Positions 24,930 through 32,793 of a stretch of DNA of 47,966 nt are shown here, piece by piece. The DNA is from an uncultured Clostridia bacterium (GTDB taxonomy: Bacteria; Bacillota; Clostridia; Oscillospirales; Ruminococcaceae), in the NCBI GenBank assembly GCA_947600065.1, contig CANQFZ010000010.1, forward strand, positions 1-47,966, read 5' to 3'. The notes under the pieces were generated by a model that was not told the origin of the DNA, did no database searches, and saw only the letters and a program-made list of their open reading frames with translations. The number at the start of each line of letters is the position of its first letter. The first letter of the stretch is position 1. Both the position numbers and the translations under genes were made by a program.

Positions 24930-25835
24930 GTGTCAACAAAAATTCTTGCAGGTTTAATTGTGCTCTCGTCGCTTTTATGCGGGTGTTCGGACATGACAGA
25001 GCTGGGAAATCGCGCTATTATACAGGCTCTTGCCATAGACTATGACGGGGAATATAAAGTTTCGGCGTTGCTTTTTTCAAGCGGCGGAAGCGGCGGAGAT
25101 ACGATAGACGCTTCTCAGGAAAACGCAATAAAGGTAGTAGGAAGTGGAAAAACGCTTTGTGAAGCCATTGACAAAATTTCACTCGCAGACGGGAAAAAGC
25201 TCTATATGAGCGAAACAAAACTCTTGATTTTGGGCGGTGGATTTGAACAGACAAATGTTTTTCCCGCGCTCGACTCGCTTTATTATGACCTTAGATGCAG
25301 TCTGAATATGCCCGTATGTTGTGCGGACAAAGCGGAACTTCTGACTGACCTTGATTTTACGGAAGGTATGACTTCTGCAGACAAGCCTCTTTCAATGCTC
25401 GAAAATGCGCACGAGCTTGGAACAAGTCCGAAAACAACGCTTCTTGATCTGCTGGCTGAAAATGCCGCAGGAAAGCCCTCGCTTATACCTATGTTTGTTC
25501 CCGACAAAAATGGAAGAGGAATGACAGAGAGCGGAGACACTATAGCTGTTTCGGGCTCGCGGTATCTTAAAGACGGAATACTGACGGAAAAATTTGACCA
25601 CGATAAAACAATAAGCCTTATGATCTCATCGAAGAAGATCGACAAGCTCTCTTTAAATTTCAACTTCGGCGGTTATGAAAAGACGTGTTTTGCCTACGGT
25701 ATAAAGCGAACACCCGATGATAAAGTGACCGCAAACTTTAAAAACAAAAATGGCGGTTCTCTCTCCAAGGAAGAAGAAACCGCCGCGCTCAATGAACTGA
25801 TAAGAATCTACAACACAAGGGAAAAAACCTTTTAG
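24930..25835 (+). CDS. Spore germination lipoprotein subunit C (GerAC/Ger(x)C family), apparently short
   Basis: 301 residues. A lipoprotein signal peptide ends at LLCGC (Cys about residue 19). It is followed by the typical opening of domain 1 (DMTELGNRAIIQALAIDYDGEYKVSALLFSSGGSG), the GKTLCEAIDKISLADGKKLYMSETKLLILG block and a domain 2 region. Ger(x)C proteins normally have 370-400 residues; the C-terminal third, domain 3, is largely absent. The stop codon lies one base before a short inverted-repeat element, which suggests that the 3' end was lost or replaced when the element arrived. GTG start after AAAGAGGTG. Confidence 0.85.
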   Translation: MSTKILAGLIVLSSLLCGCSDMTELGNRAIIQALAIDYDGEYKVSALLFSSGGSGGDTIDASQENAIKVVGSGKTLCEAIDKISLADGKKLYMSETKLLILGGGFEQTNVFPALDSLYYDLRCSLNMPVCCADKAELLTDLDFTEGMTSADKPLSMLENAHELGTSPKTTLLDLLAENAAGKPSLIPMFVPDKNGRGMTESGDTIAVSGSRYLKDGILTEKFDHDKTISLMISSKKIDKLSLNFNFGGYEKTCFAYGIKRTPDDKVTANFKNKNGGSLSKEEETAALNELIRIYNTREKTF

Positions 25836-25836
25836 A

Positions 25837-25993
25837 GGTTAGAGGTAGAAAGTAAGAGGTTAGAATTTAAATCCGAAAGGTTGTTTGCCTTTCGTCAAAA
25901 TTCTAACCTCCGGCTTCTTCTTTTTGATAACCAAAAAGCTTTAACTTTCCAAAGCTCTGTTAATTTCTTACCTCTTACATCTTACTTCTAACC
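25837..25993. repeat. Short inverted-repeat element next to the gerC-like stop (MITE-like)
   Basis: Imperfect 27-bp terminal inverted repeats: left GGTTAGAGGTAGAAAGTAAG (from 25837) against the complement of the right end (25967-25993), which reads GGTTAGAAGTAAGATGTAAG. Inside, GTTAGAATTT and AAATTCTAACCTC form another pair, and CGAAAGG/CCTTTCG a small hairpin. There is no coding content. The GGTTAGAGG-type motif differs from the CAGACTGTATA family, so this is a second repeat type. Confidence 0.65.
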
Positions 25994-26013
25994 TATAGTA
26001 GGGTTTTCCCCGC

Positions 26014-26050
26014 ATTGTCGAAATTAAAACGTAGTTTTAATTTCGACAAT
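26014..26050. repeat. Perfect 17-bp palindrome with 3-base loop
   Basis: ATTGTCGAAATTAAAAC, GTA, GTTTTAATTTCGACAAT. It lies between the converging gerC-like and cyclophilin genes. No T-tract follows on either strand, so a classical terminator is not supported, although a very stable RNA hairpin at both 3' ends would result. Confidence 0.6.
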
Positions 26051-26080
26051 CTTATAAAGATGTTTTGAGCGATAAACCAC

Positions 26081-26932
26081 TTATGAGAAAGTCGTAACCT
26101 TTACGCTCTTTATAATTATATCCTCCACGGGCTTTGACAGCTCGCCGGCGCCGTTGTCCTCGACTTCAACGGCGCTTATTGCGTCTACTACGTCTAATCC
26201 CTCATAGACCTGACCGAAAACTGTATAATTTCCGTCAAGAGAAGGTACGCCGCCTGCGGCTTTATACTTGTTGATAACAGCATCGGAAGCACCCTTGAAA
26301 TAATCTATCCTGTTCTGATAGAACTGTGTCTGATAGATGTAATATTCCTCGGCATTTGCTTGTCCTGCCTCGCGCGCTTCTTTTATATAACCCTTTCCCT
26401 CCTCAACTATCTGCTCATAAACCGAATAGTTGAACGCGGAAAGATCCTGCGTTGTCTTGCAGTTGACGATATAAAACTGTGTTGAATTCATACCGCCTGC
26501 ATTTGCATAACACAGCGCCCCGTAAAAATGACGTGCATTCTGCGCTGTTTCTATTCCGAAAGAACCGCCGTTTATTGCCGCGTCGCCGCCTGTTCCGTCG
26601 CCGTTTGTCGAACCGCCCTGGAACATAAAGTCATTCATAACACGGTGGATCGTAAGTCCGTCATAAAAGCCCTCATCTGCAAGCTTTTGGAAGTTTTCTA
26701 CACCAAGCGGCGCTGCTTCGGGAAACAGCACTGCTTTTATTGTCCCAAAGCCCTCTATCTCAAACTCCGCTATAAGGTCGCCCGATTTTGGAGAAACGTC
26801 CGAAACATTTCCCGAAAAGCCCTCTATCTCCTTTGGCGGCGCGCTTGTAACGCCGTAATCATACATGTCGCAGCCTGTCATAAGTATGCCTGCGCACACT
26901 GCCGCCGCGGCAAACAAATGTCTTATCTTCAT
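26081..26932 (-). CDS. Cyclophilin-type peptidyl-prolyl cis-trans isomerase, lipoprotein
   Basis: 283 residues. A lipoprotein signal peptide ends at LMTGC (Cys about 20), so the enzyme should face outside the membrane. The cyclophilin core includes PLGVENFQKLADEGFYDGLTIHRVMNDFMFQGGSTNGDGTGG, NARHFYGALCYANAGGMNSTQFYIV and YTVFGQVYEGLDVVDAI. A helical insertion of about 50 residues (YEQIVEEGKGYIKEAREAGQ and following) separates the middle and last parts and is not in minimal PpiB. It starts 17 bases after cysS and is therefore the third gene of the T-box operon; the reason for grouping it with cysteine genes is not clear. Confidence 0.92.
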   Translation of the reverse strand: MKIRHLFAAAAVCAGILMTGCDMYDYGVTSAPPKEIEGFSGNVSDVSPKSGDLIAEFEIEGFGTIKAVLFPEAAPLGVENFQKLADEGFYDGLTIHRVMNDFMFQGGSTNGDGTGGDAAINGGSFGIETAQNARHFYGALCYANAGGMNSTQFYIVNCKTTQDLSAFNYSVYEQIVEEGKGYIKEAREAGQANAEEYYIYQTQFYQNRIDYFKGASDAVINKYKAAGGVPSLDGNYTVFGQVYEGLDVVDAISAVEVEDNGAGELSKPVEDIIIKSVKVTTFS

Positions 26933-26949
26933 TTTTACCTCTCCTGTTC

Positions 26950-28338
26950 TTATGCTTTTTTAACTATAGTTCCCTGTTTGGTTTCCTCGACTATATATCC
27001 CATTTCATTTATCTTATTTCTAAGCTCGTCTGCAAGCGCGAAATTCTTTGCCTTTCTTGCCTCGGCACGCTGTTCTACAAGTTCTTTTATCTCGTTCGGT
27101 ATATCGTCGTTCTTATTATACAACAAACCGAGTACGTTTGTCAATGAGTTAAATTCATCAAGATAAATTTTCACATCAGCTTTTGTGATATCTTCACCCG
27201 ACAGCGCAGTATTTATTTTTCTTACAAACTCGAATATTGCGGAAATGGCGTCGGCAGTATTGAAATCATCGTCAAGCGCGGTTATAAAGGCTTCTCTTGC
27301 GGTCTGAGCGTCAAGCTTTGTCTGCTCTTTTGATTCGCCGTCTTTTGCCGACGACATTGTGCGCTCCATAAGCTCGCGGCAGTTATACAGCCTAGTAAGA
27401 GCAGCTTTGCAGCTCTCTATGACCTCGGTCGTATAATTGAGCTGGCTTCTGTAATGCACCGACAGCAGCATAAAACGTATAGGCTCATATCCAAATTCTT
27501 TAGCCATATCACGGACAAGGAAAAAGTTTCCCGCGGATTTGGACATTTTCTTGTTGTCAACATTCAGCATACCGTTATGCATCCAGATATTTGCAAGCCT
27601 GCAGCCCGTAGCGCACTCGCTCTGCGCTATCTCATTCTCATGATGCGGGAAGATAAGATCAGCGCCGCCGCCGTGAATGTCAATTGTATCACCGATATAA
27701 TAACGGCTCATAGCGGAACATTCGATATGCCAGCCTGGTCTTCCCTTTCCGAATGGCGAATCCCAATAAGGCTCTCCGGGCTTTGCCGCTTTCCAGACGG
27801 CAAAATCCATAGGGTCGCGTTTTTTCTCTCCGACCTCTATTCTTGCTCCCGCTTTAAGATCATCAAGCGGCTGATGAGAAAGCTTTCCGTATTCGGGGAA
27901 CTTTGCCGTTTCAAAATAAACATCTCCGTCCGCCTCATATGCATAACCTTTTTCGACAAGCGTCTTTACGATGTCGATTATTATGCCCATATTTTCCGTT
28001 ACTTTCGGGTGGACGTCGGCCTTTCTCACGTTCAAGCCCTCAGCGTCGATAAAATACTCCTTTATTGCATTTTCGGAAACTTCGAGCGAGGTCTTTCCCG
28101 TTTCGTTTGCCTTTCGGATTATTTTGTCGTCAACGTCCGTGAAATTCTGAACATAAAAGACTTTATAGCCTCTGTATTCGAGATAGCGGCGCAGCGCGTC
28201 AAAAACGCAAAGAGCGCGTGCGTTTCCGATATGGATAAGATTATATACCGTAGGACCGCAGCAATATATCTTTACCGTGCCCTCGGTTATGGGCTTTAGC
28301 TCTTCTTTTTTCCCTGTCATAGTGTTATAGATCTTCAT
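26950..28338 (-). CDS. cysS: Cysteinyl-tRNA synthetase
   Basis: 462 residues, the usual length for this class I enzyme, which charges tRNA-Cys. The zinc site begins with Cys in YCCGPTVYN; the HIGH-type motif is IHIGNARAL, and the KMSKS motif is intact. GWHIECSAMS and HENEIAQSE carry the remaining zinc and cysteine contacts. The C-terminal anticodon-binding helix bundle ends with ALADELRNKINEMGYIVEETKQGT. SD AGGAG overlaps the end of cysE, and the two are one base apart. Regulated by the T-box leader upstream of cysE. Confidence 0.98.
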   Translation of the reverse strand: MKIYNTMTGKKEELKPITEGTVKIYCCGPTVYNLIHIGNARALCVFDALRRYLEYRGYKVFYVQNFTDVDDKIIRKANETGKTSLEVSENAIKEYFIDAEGLNVRKADVHPKVTENMGIIIDIVKTLVEKGYAYEADGDVYFETAKFPEYGKLSHQPLDDLKAGARIEVGEKKRDPMDFAVWKAAKPGEPYWDSPFGKGRPGWHIECSAMSRYYIGDTIDIHGGGADLIFPHHENEIAQSECATGCRLANIWMHNGMLNVDNKKMSKSAGNFFLVRDMAKEFGYEPIRFMLLSVHYRSQLNYTTEVIESCKAALTRLYNCRELMERTMSSAKDGESKEQTKLDAQTAREAFITALDDDFNTADAISAIFEFVRKINTALSGEDITKADVKIYLDEFNSLTNVLGLLYNKNDDIPNEIKELVEQRAEARKAKNFALADELRNKINEMGYIVEETKQGTIVKKA

Positions 28339-28339
28339 A

Positions 28340-29011
28340 TTATTCTCCTGTCTTCTGTTTTAGCTCGTCAATTTCCGCCCGAAGTTCCTCTACCTGCTTT
28401 TCAAGCTTCTCAATATACATAAGGTGCTTGCACATAATTTCGGAAACAGGGTCGGGAATATGTATCTGGTCGAGGTCGATGTTTGAAACTCTGACGCCGT
28501 TCATTTTAACGACCCTTGCGGGTACTCCTACCGCCGTGCAGTTTGGCGGCACTTCGTGTAATACGACGGCGTTTGCCGCTATCTTTGAGTTGTCGCCTAT
28601 TTTCATAGGACCTAAAACTCTCGCTCCCGCGCCCACCATAACGTTATTTCCGAGAGTAGGGTGTCGCTTTCCGACATCTTTTCCCGTGCCGCCGAGTGTA
28701 ACATTCTGATAGAGCGTGCAGTTGTCGCCTATTTCTGTTGTTTCGCCGATAACGACTCCCGCGCCGTGGTCTATAAACAAGCCCTTGCCTATCTTTGCGC
28801 CGGGGTGTATCTCAATTCCCGTGACATGGCGAGAATGCTGCGAGATCCAACGGGCAATGAAAAAATGCCCTCGTACAAAAAACCAATGCGCCATTCTGTA
28901 ATCTCTCACCGCCCTGAAAGACGGATATAAGAATATCACTTCGAGCGACGATCTCACAGCGGGATCGCGCGCTTTTATTGACGCAATTTCTTCTTTCAAT
29001 CTATCAAACAT
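28340..29011 (-). CDS. cysE: Serine O-acetyltransferase
   Basis: 223 residues. It transfers acetyl from acetyl-CoA to serine, giving O-acetylserine for cysteine synthesis. The N-terminal helical region includes DPAVRSSLEVIFLYPSFRAVRDYRMAHWF, followed by the left-handed beta-helix of hexapeptide repeats (IHPGAKIGKGLFIDHGAGVVIGETTEIGDNCTLYQNVTLGGTGK). The active-site His is in DHGAGVVIG. The C-terminal coiled-coil EKLEKQVEELRAEIDELKQK extends beyond the usual end. I start at 29011 because GGGAG is nine bases upstream; an earlier in-frame ATG at 29029 lies in the leader terminator. First gene of the T-box operon. Confidence 0.96.
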   Translation of the reverse strand: MFDRLKEEIASIKARDPAVRSSLEVIFLYPSFRAVRDYRMAHWFFVRGHFFIARWISQHSRHVTGIEIHPGAKIGKGLFIDHGAGVVIGETTEIGDNCTLYQNVTLGGTGKDVGKRHPTLGNNVMVGAGARVLGPMKIGDNSKIAANAVVLHEVPPNCTAVGVPARVVKMNGVRVSNIDLDQIHIPDPVSEIMCKHLMYIEKLEKQVEELRAEIDELKQKTGE

Positions 29012-29028
29012 AATTTCTCCCAAAAACA

Positions 29029-29243
29029 AAAAACTCCGCGCCTATTAGGCGCGAAGGCGTTTTATAACGCGGTCCCACTTCGCTTCGGACAAATATGCCC
29101 CTCATTGTCCTTAACGCGGAAAACGGGTCTGCATTTCCTCAGACCAACTCTGCAGCCGCACTTCTCCGTACAACAAGCGTCGCTTTTCACCCTCCGCGGC
29201 TCTCTGTGGCTTATTATAAAACGGGTACTCTTGCTACATTATA
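29029..29243 (-). ncRNA. T-box riboswitch leader of cysE-cysS-ppi
   Basis: On the minus strand a -10 box TATAAT (29238-29243) is followed by a roughly 200-base structured leader. Features seen in order: an AGAGAGCC start of stem I, GAGGGTGAAAAGC, the T-box core GTGGGACCGCG (29068-29080), and a terminator CGCGCC/GGCGCG (29037-29053) with a T run. Uncharged tRNA normally binds the leader and switches terminator to antiterminator. TGC (Cys) triplets are placed where a specifier could lie, for example 29158-29160, but I cannot assign it uniquely. The genes downstream support tRNA-Cys. A hairpin TTCCCGT/ACGGGAA (29314-29333) lies further right, beyond the promoter. Confidence 0.85.
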
Positions 29244-29345
29244 GCGTCTTTATATAACTTTTATATTATTATACAACATTCCTAAAATTTTTTCAAGTGC
29301 TTTCTCGGAAATTTTCCCGTTTTTTTACGGGAATTTTTGTGCAGT

Positions 29346-29648
29346 TTAACATACAAGCACAAATGCAAGCGCCATAATAAGCTTTTTATCAGCGCCGTTT
29401 CGGTAGAGAATAAATATCAGAATAACTATAAGCAGCATATCGCTGTCCGAAAACATTTTTGACAAAGGGTCGTTTTTATAAACGGGAGCTTTATTATACC
29501 GACAATTGCAGCATTGACAGTCCGAACGGTTGTTTTGCGAATGAATGTTATTTCCATTTGCGTTATTATTTTTACAAGACTTTTGTCCGACACTTTCTTG
29601 TTCTTCCGACATTTTATAAAAGGCGGACTGTGTAGGATTCCACACCAT
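29346..29648 (-). CDS. Small Cys/Asn-rich membrane protein of unknown function
   Basis: 100 residues. The first half is polar, with a CQCCNC cluster near residue 45 that could bind metal. The second half has two hydrophobic stretches (LLIVILIFILY and IMALAFVLVC) with a short GADKK turn, suggesting a hairpin in the membrane. SD AGGAGGTGA is excellent. It is the last of three small genes in one direction (22-34 base gaps). I recognise no family; the group has the feel of conserved clostridial, possibly sporulation-linked, small proteins. Confidence 0.65.
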   Translation of the reverse strand: MVWNPTQSAFYKMSEEQESVGQKSCKNNNANGNNIHSQNNRSDCQCCNCRYNKAPVYKNDPLSKMFSDSDMLLIVILIFILYRNGADKKLIMALAFVLVC

Positions 29649-29670
29649 AAAATCACCTCCTACAAGATTT

Positions 29671-30003
29671 TCAGATAAGTTTATCGAAAAGTCCTGTTTC
29701 CCTGAGCATTGGAAGAATAGTAAACAACTTTATAAGCCTTAAAGCGGAATCTATCTTCGGGCGGTTTTCCTGTCTGAGAAGCGGCTTTAACGCAAGCAGA
29801 AAACGCTCGGTATCATCGGGCTGATTAAGAGTTTCAAGAAGTCCCATAAGCTTTATCAGCATTTCGGGGTCAAGCCCCGAAAACAAACCGCTTGGTTCTT
29901 CGTTTTCTTTTTCGCGGGGCTGTTCTTCATTATCTTCATTATCTTCATTATCTTCATCATCGCCTACAAGCGCCCGCAGTAAATCTTCTATATTATTGTC
30001 CAC
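29671..30003 (-). CDS. Small acidic protein of unknown function with DNED repeats
   Basis: 110 residues, starting with GTG after GGGGGCG. Residues 15-27 are a DNED/NEE run encoded by 9-base repeats (GATAATGAA type) that could vary in number by slippage. The C-terminal two thirds are helical and look conserved in style: SGLDPEMLIKLMGLLETLNQ, LLALKPLLRQENRPKIDSALRLIKLFTILPMLRETGLF. No catalytic motif. Probably a scaffold or adaptor; function unknown. Confidence 0.65.
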   Translation of the reverse strand: MDNNIEDLLRALVGDDEDNEDNEDNEEQPREKENEEPSGLFSGLDPEMLIKLMGLLETLNQPDDTERFLLALKPLLRQENRPKIDSALRLIKLFTILPMLRETGLFDKLI

Positions 30004-30037
30004 ACACGAGCGCCCCCATTCTTGTAAAAACTTTATT

Positions 30038-30271
30038 TCATCTTTTGCCGAGCATTTTCATAATGTCCTCAGGCGTAGAAGCGTTTTTCAGCTTCTGCAT
30101 AAGCTCTTTATTTGAAAGTATTGCGCGGAGTTTCTCTTTGTCCGATTTTGAAAGTCCCTGTGAAAGTGCTTTCATATCGCCTTTTTCAAGGGTCTGTCTT
30201 AGCTGTGACGGCGAAGTTCCAAGTTTTTGGCTCGCCGCTTCTATGAGCTTATCATAATTCTTTTCGTTCAT
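30038..30271 (-). CDS. Small helical protein of unknown function
   Basis: 77 residues, charged and helical throughout (KLIEAASQKLGTSPSQLRQTLEKGDMKALSQGLSKSDKEK). SD GGAGAT. It is the first of three small same-strand genes and is divergent from the yfcE-like gene, sharing about 110 bases of upstream DNA. No family recognised. Confidence 0.65.
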   Translation of the reverse strand: MNEKNYDKLIEAASQKLGTSPSQLRQTLEKGDMKALSQGLSKSDKEKLRAILSNKELMQKLKNASTPEDIMKMLGKR

Positions 30272-30379
30272 AACGATCTCCTTCCGTTATCATAATTGTG
30301 CATAATAAACAAACTTTTCTTAAAACACTTTAATTTGTCTCCGATTTATGATATACTTTTAAGTTGAACGGAGGCAATT

Positions 30380-30868
30380 ATGAAAATTCTTGTTATTTCT
30401 GATACTCACCGCGATTTTTCTGCAATTGAGCTTGCTCTATCGCAGAACAAAGACGCGGATATGCTTATTCATCTCGGCGACGGAGAAACCGAGTTTGAGG
30501 ACTTTACTGCGGCAAATCCTATGCTGCCTGCGGTTTATGTCGGAGGAAACTGTGACATCGGTTTGCATGAAACAACACACGTTGTAAGAACAGGCACAGG
30601 CGTAAATATTTTCTGCTGTCACGGACACACACTCGCAGTAAAGATGACGCTCAGTCTGCTCACGGAAAATGCCAGAGATAATAACTGCGACATCGCGCTG
30701 TACGGACACACGCATATCCCGTTTAATGATATAGTAAACGGCATTTATGTAATGAACCCCGGTAGCGCGGCGCTTCCCAGAGGCGATATGAAGCCCTCAT
30801 ACGGAATAATTGAGATCGACAAAAACCGCGCCATATCTATAATTATTCGTGAGCTTAGGGGTAAATGA
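30380..30868 (+). CDS. YfcE/MJ0936-type metallophosphoesterase
   Basis: 162 residues, the normal size. All metal-binding motifs are seen: SDTHRD at the N-terminus, HLGDGETE, GGNCD, FCCHGHTL and the final YGHTHIPF. The family hydrolyses phosphodiesters such as bis-pNPP or 2',3'-cyclic nucleotides in vitro; the natural substrate is uncertain. An extended -10 element TGATATACT (30349-30357) lies upstream, with SD CGGAGG. The biotin ligase gene starts three bases after its stop. Confidence 0.93.
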   Translation: MKILVISDTHRDFSAIELALSQNKDADMLIHLGDGETEFEDFTAANPMLPAVYVGGNCDIGLHETTHVVRTGTGVNIFCCHGHTLAVKMTLSLLTENARDNNCDIALYGHTHIPFNDIVNGIYVMNPGSAALPRGDMKPSYGIIEIDKNRAISIIIRELRGK

Positions 30869-30871
30869 CAG

Positions 30872-31588
30872 ATGAGCGGCATTTTTTATCTCAATGAAAC
30901 TACATCTACAAACGACTGGCTGAGAGAACGGTGTGATGTTCTGTCGGACGGCGATTGCGTTACCGCCGAAAAGCAGACCCTCGGCAGAGGCAGGCGCGGT
31001 CACTCTTGGGATACGGCAGAGGGTATGCTTGCTATGTCTATACTTCTTAAAGACCCGCCGGACTTTATGACTTTAACTGCGCGCGTCGGACTTGCGGTTT
31101 GCGACGCAATTGAAGAACTCGGAATAAATGCGGGCATAAAGTGGTCTAACGATATAATTATCGAAAATCGCAAGGTCTGTGGTATTTTATGCGAGAGCAT
31201 AAAAAAAGGTGAATGTCTAAACGTTATATGCGGGATAGGCGTGAACATATCACAAAGCGACAATTATTTCAAAGATATGAAGCTTCCAAACGCTATATCG
31301 CTTAAAACCGTGACAAATACAGAGATACCGAAAAAGGCGTTATGCGAAAAAATACTGGAAAAAACTATTTTTCGCTCAAAGCAGACCTTTGACGAATGTT
31401 ATGAAGAATACAAAGCACGGCTTTTAAATTTAGGGCGCGAAGTGAAACTTATCCGTGGGAAAGAAGAACAGCTCGCGCGGGCAGTGGACATTGCTAAAAA
31501 CGGCTGTCTTATCTGCGAGAATGAAAGCGGAAGGTTTGAAGTAAATTCGGGAGAAGTTTCCATAAGAGGAAAGGACGGATATTTATGA
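30872..31588 (+). CDS. birA: Biotin--[acetyl-CoA-carboxylase] ligase, group I (no HTH)
   Basis: 238 residues. It activates biotin with ATP and attaches it to carrier proteins. Motifs: ETTSTNDWL, GRGRRGHSWDT (the adenylate-binding GRGRxG loop) and GIKWSNDII with the catalytic Lys, then CGILCES and GIGVNIS. The N-terminal DNA-binding domain of bifunctional BirA is absent, so it should not repress biotin genes. The C-terminal SH3-like domain is present (REVKLIRGKEEQLARAVDI). Its stop overlaps the start of the CYTH gene. Confidence 0.95.
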   Translation: MSGIFYLNETTSTNDWLRERCDVLSDGDCVTAEKQTLGRGRRGHSWDTAEGMLAMSILLKDPPDFMTLTARVGLAVCDAIEELGINAGIKWSNDIIIENRKVCGILCESIKKGECLNVICGIGVNISQSDNYFKDMKLPNAISLKTVTNTEIPKKALCEKILEKTIFRSKQTFDECYEEYKARLLNLGREVKLIRGKEEQLARAVDIAKNGCLICENESGRFEVNSGEVSIRGKDGYL

Positions 31589-32139
31589 TAGAAAACGAAT
31601 TTAAGACAATGCTCTCTGCCGAACAGTATGAAAGACTTTTAAACGAGTTTTCGTGGGACGAAACAATATTGCAGACAAACTACTACTATGACACCGACGA
31701 TCTTAATTTGTCCGAAAGAAGCATAACCGTGCGCGTTCGCGAGATCGACGGAGACTTTTTCCTGCAAATGAAACTCCCTACCAAGAAAGAGTTTTCGCGC
31801 GTCGAGCTTTCCAAAAAACTCGATACTTTGCCCAATGAACTTTCGAGAAAGCTCCTCTCGGAAATGTCGGGAGAGGATATCCCCGATGTAAAACGGCTGG
31901 GAAAACTTTTTACAAAGAGGCTTGTGAAGCGCTTTGACGGCGCGGAAATAGACCTCGACATGAGCGAATATTTTGCAAAAACAGACTATGAAGTTGAGAT
32001 TGAATTTACCGACGAAGAAGAGGCGCGGGATATTCTCAAAAAAATAAGGAGCGTTATTGGCGAACGCTCCGAAAGTGTCATATGTAAAGGAAAAATCAGA
32101 AGATTTTTAGATGAATATCAAAAAACAACTGCTCTTTGA
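31585..32139 (+). CDS. CYTH domain protein (triphosphate tunnel metalloenzyme-like)
   Basis: 184 residues. The opening IENEFKTML is the ExExK-type signature in a slightly altered form. YYDTDDLNL, TVRVREIDGDFFLQMK, KRFDGAEIDLDMSEY and YEVEIEFTDEEEA supply the alternating charged strands of the tunnel. Bacterial members hydrolyse triphosphate or act like thiamine triphosphatase; the exact substrate cannot be told. Translationally coupled to birA (ATGA). A weak hairpin GCTCT/AGAGC follows its stop, where it converges with the ANTAR gene. Confidence 0.9.
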   Translation: MIENEFKTMLSAEQYERLLNEFSWDETILQTNYYYDTDDLNLSERSITVRVREIDGDFFLQMKLPTKKEFSRVELSKKLDTLPNELSRKLLSEMSGEDIPDVKRLGKLFTKRLVKRFDGAEIDLDMSEYFAKTDYEVEIEFTDEEEARDILKKIRSVIGERSESVICKGKIRRFLDEYQKTTAL

Positions 32140-32168
32140 ACAGAGCCGTCTTTCCCGCATAAAAATGG

Positions 32169-32729
32169 TCAAGTATCGGAAAGGTATGTTCTCAGAACAT
32201 CTTCCGCTATCTGTCGCTGGGTTTTGCGGGTATCCATCGCTAACTTTTGTATGTGTCGGTGTGCCTGTTCTTCGGTGAGATTAAGGTATTGTATAAGGCA
32301 GCACTTTGCACGGTCAATTATTTTAACATCATCAAGCTGTTTCGACAGCTTGTTTTTTTCATCTTCGAGGCGGTTTATGTTCTCCTTTGCGAGAGCCGCC
32401 ATTTTCAGGGCGTTCTGCAGAACGCTCTTTTTAAACGGCTTTTCTAGGACAAACGCTCCCGTAAACTTTATTCTTTTCTGCACATCCTCCGCAATATCCG
32501 CTCTCGCAAGCACGATTATCGGCGAAGAAGTAAGCTTTGAGGCTTCGCTCACATAATTCAGTCCGAACTCCGACCTTAGCGGCGTTGAAACGATTATCGC
32601 CCCGCAGTCGCCGAAATCGAACTGTTTTTCATCATCAAAGCACAGCGAAAAATCCTCGGCTGATTCGCCGAGAATGTCGCGCAGGTCTTTGCAGGCTTCT
32701 TCTGTTTTTGCGTTGATGAAGATCTTCAT
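32169..32729 (-). CDS. ANTAR-domain RNA-binding antiterminator with pseudo-receiver
   Basis: 186 residues. The C-terminal ANTAR domain is clear: DRAKCCLIQYLNLTEEQAHRHIQKLAMDTRKTQRQIAEDVL, preceded by a coiled-coil (NRLEDEKNKLSKQLDDV). The N-terminal domain has the length and shape of a response-regulator receiver, but the place of the phosphorylated Asp reads IIVSTPL, so it probably is not phosphorylated. ANTAR proteins bind paired RNA hairpins and prevent termination; several clostridial ones control nitrogen genes. It follows the glutamate synthase operon on the same strand across a palindromic hairpin. Start at 32729 is set by GAGAGG; an ATG four codons earlier has none. Confidence 0.92.
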   Translation of the reverse strand: MKIFINAKTEEACKDLRDILGESAEDFSLCFDDEKQFDFGDCGAIIVSTPLRSEFGLNYVSEASKLTSSPIIVLARADIAEDVQKRIKFTGAFVLEKPFKKSVLQNALKMAALAKENINRLEDEKNKLSKQLDDVKIIDRAKCCLIQYLNLTEEQAHRHIQKLAMDTRKTQRQIAEDVLRTYLSDT

Positions 32730-32757
32730 AAAACCTCTCAATGTCGTATGATTTATG

Positions 32758-32791
32758 CCGCGGCGGGATATAAAACGCCGCGGCGTTTTAT
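32758..32791 (-). terminator. Palindromic hairpin between gltB3 and the ANTAR gene
   Basis: The 22-bp perfect palindrome (32770-32791; half ATAAAACGCCG) ends in TTTTAT on the minus strand. A second CCGCGGCG block (32759-32766) can pair with it, giving an alternative stem. It may be a terminator, or an attenuator separating the operon from its regulator. Confidence 0.6.
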
Positions 32792-32793
32792 GT

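Noticed and set aside
26014-26050. The 17-bp palindrome as a standard Rho-independent terminator
   Set aside because: No T-tract follows the stem on either strand.
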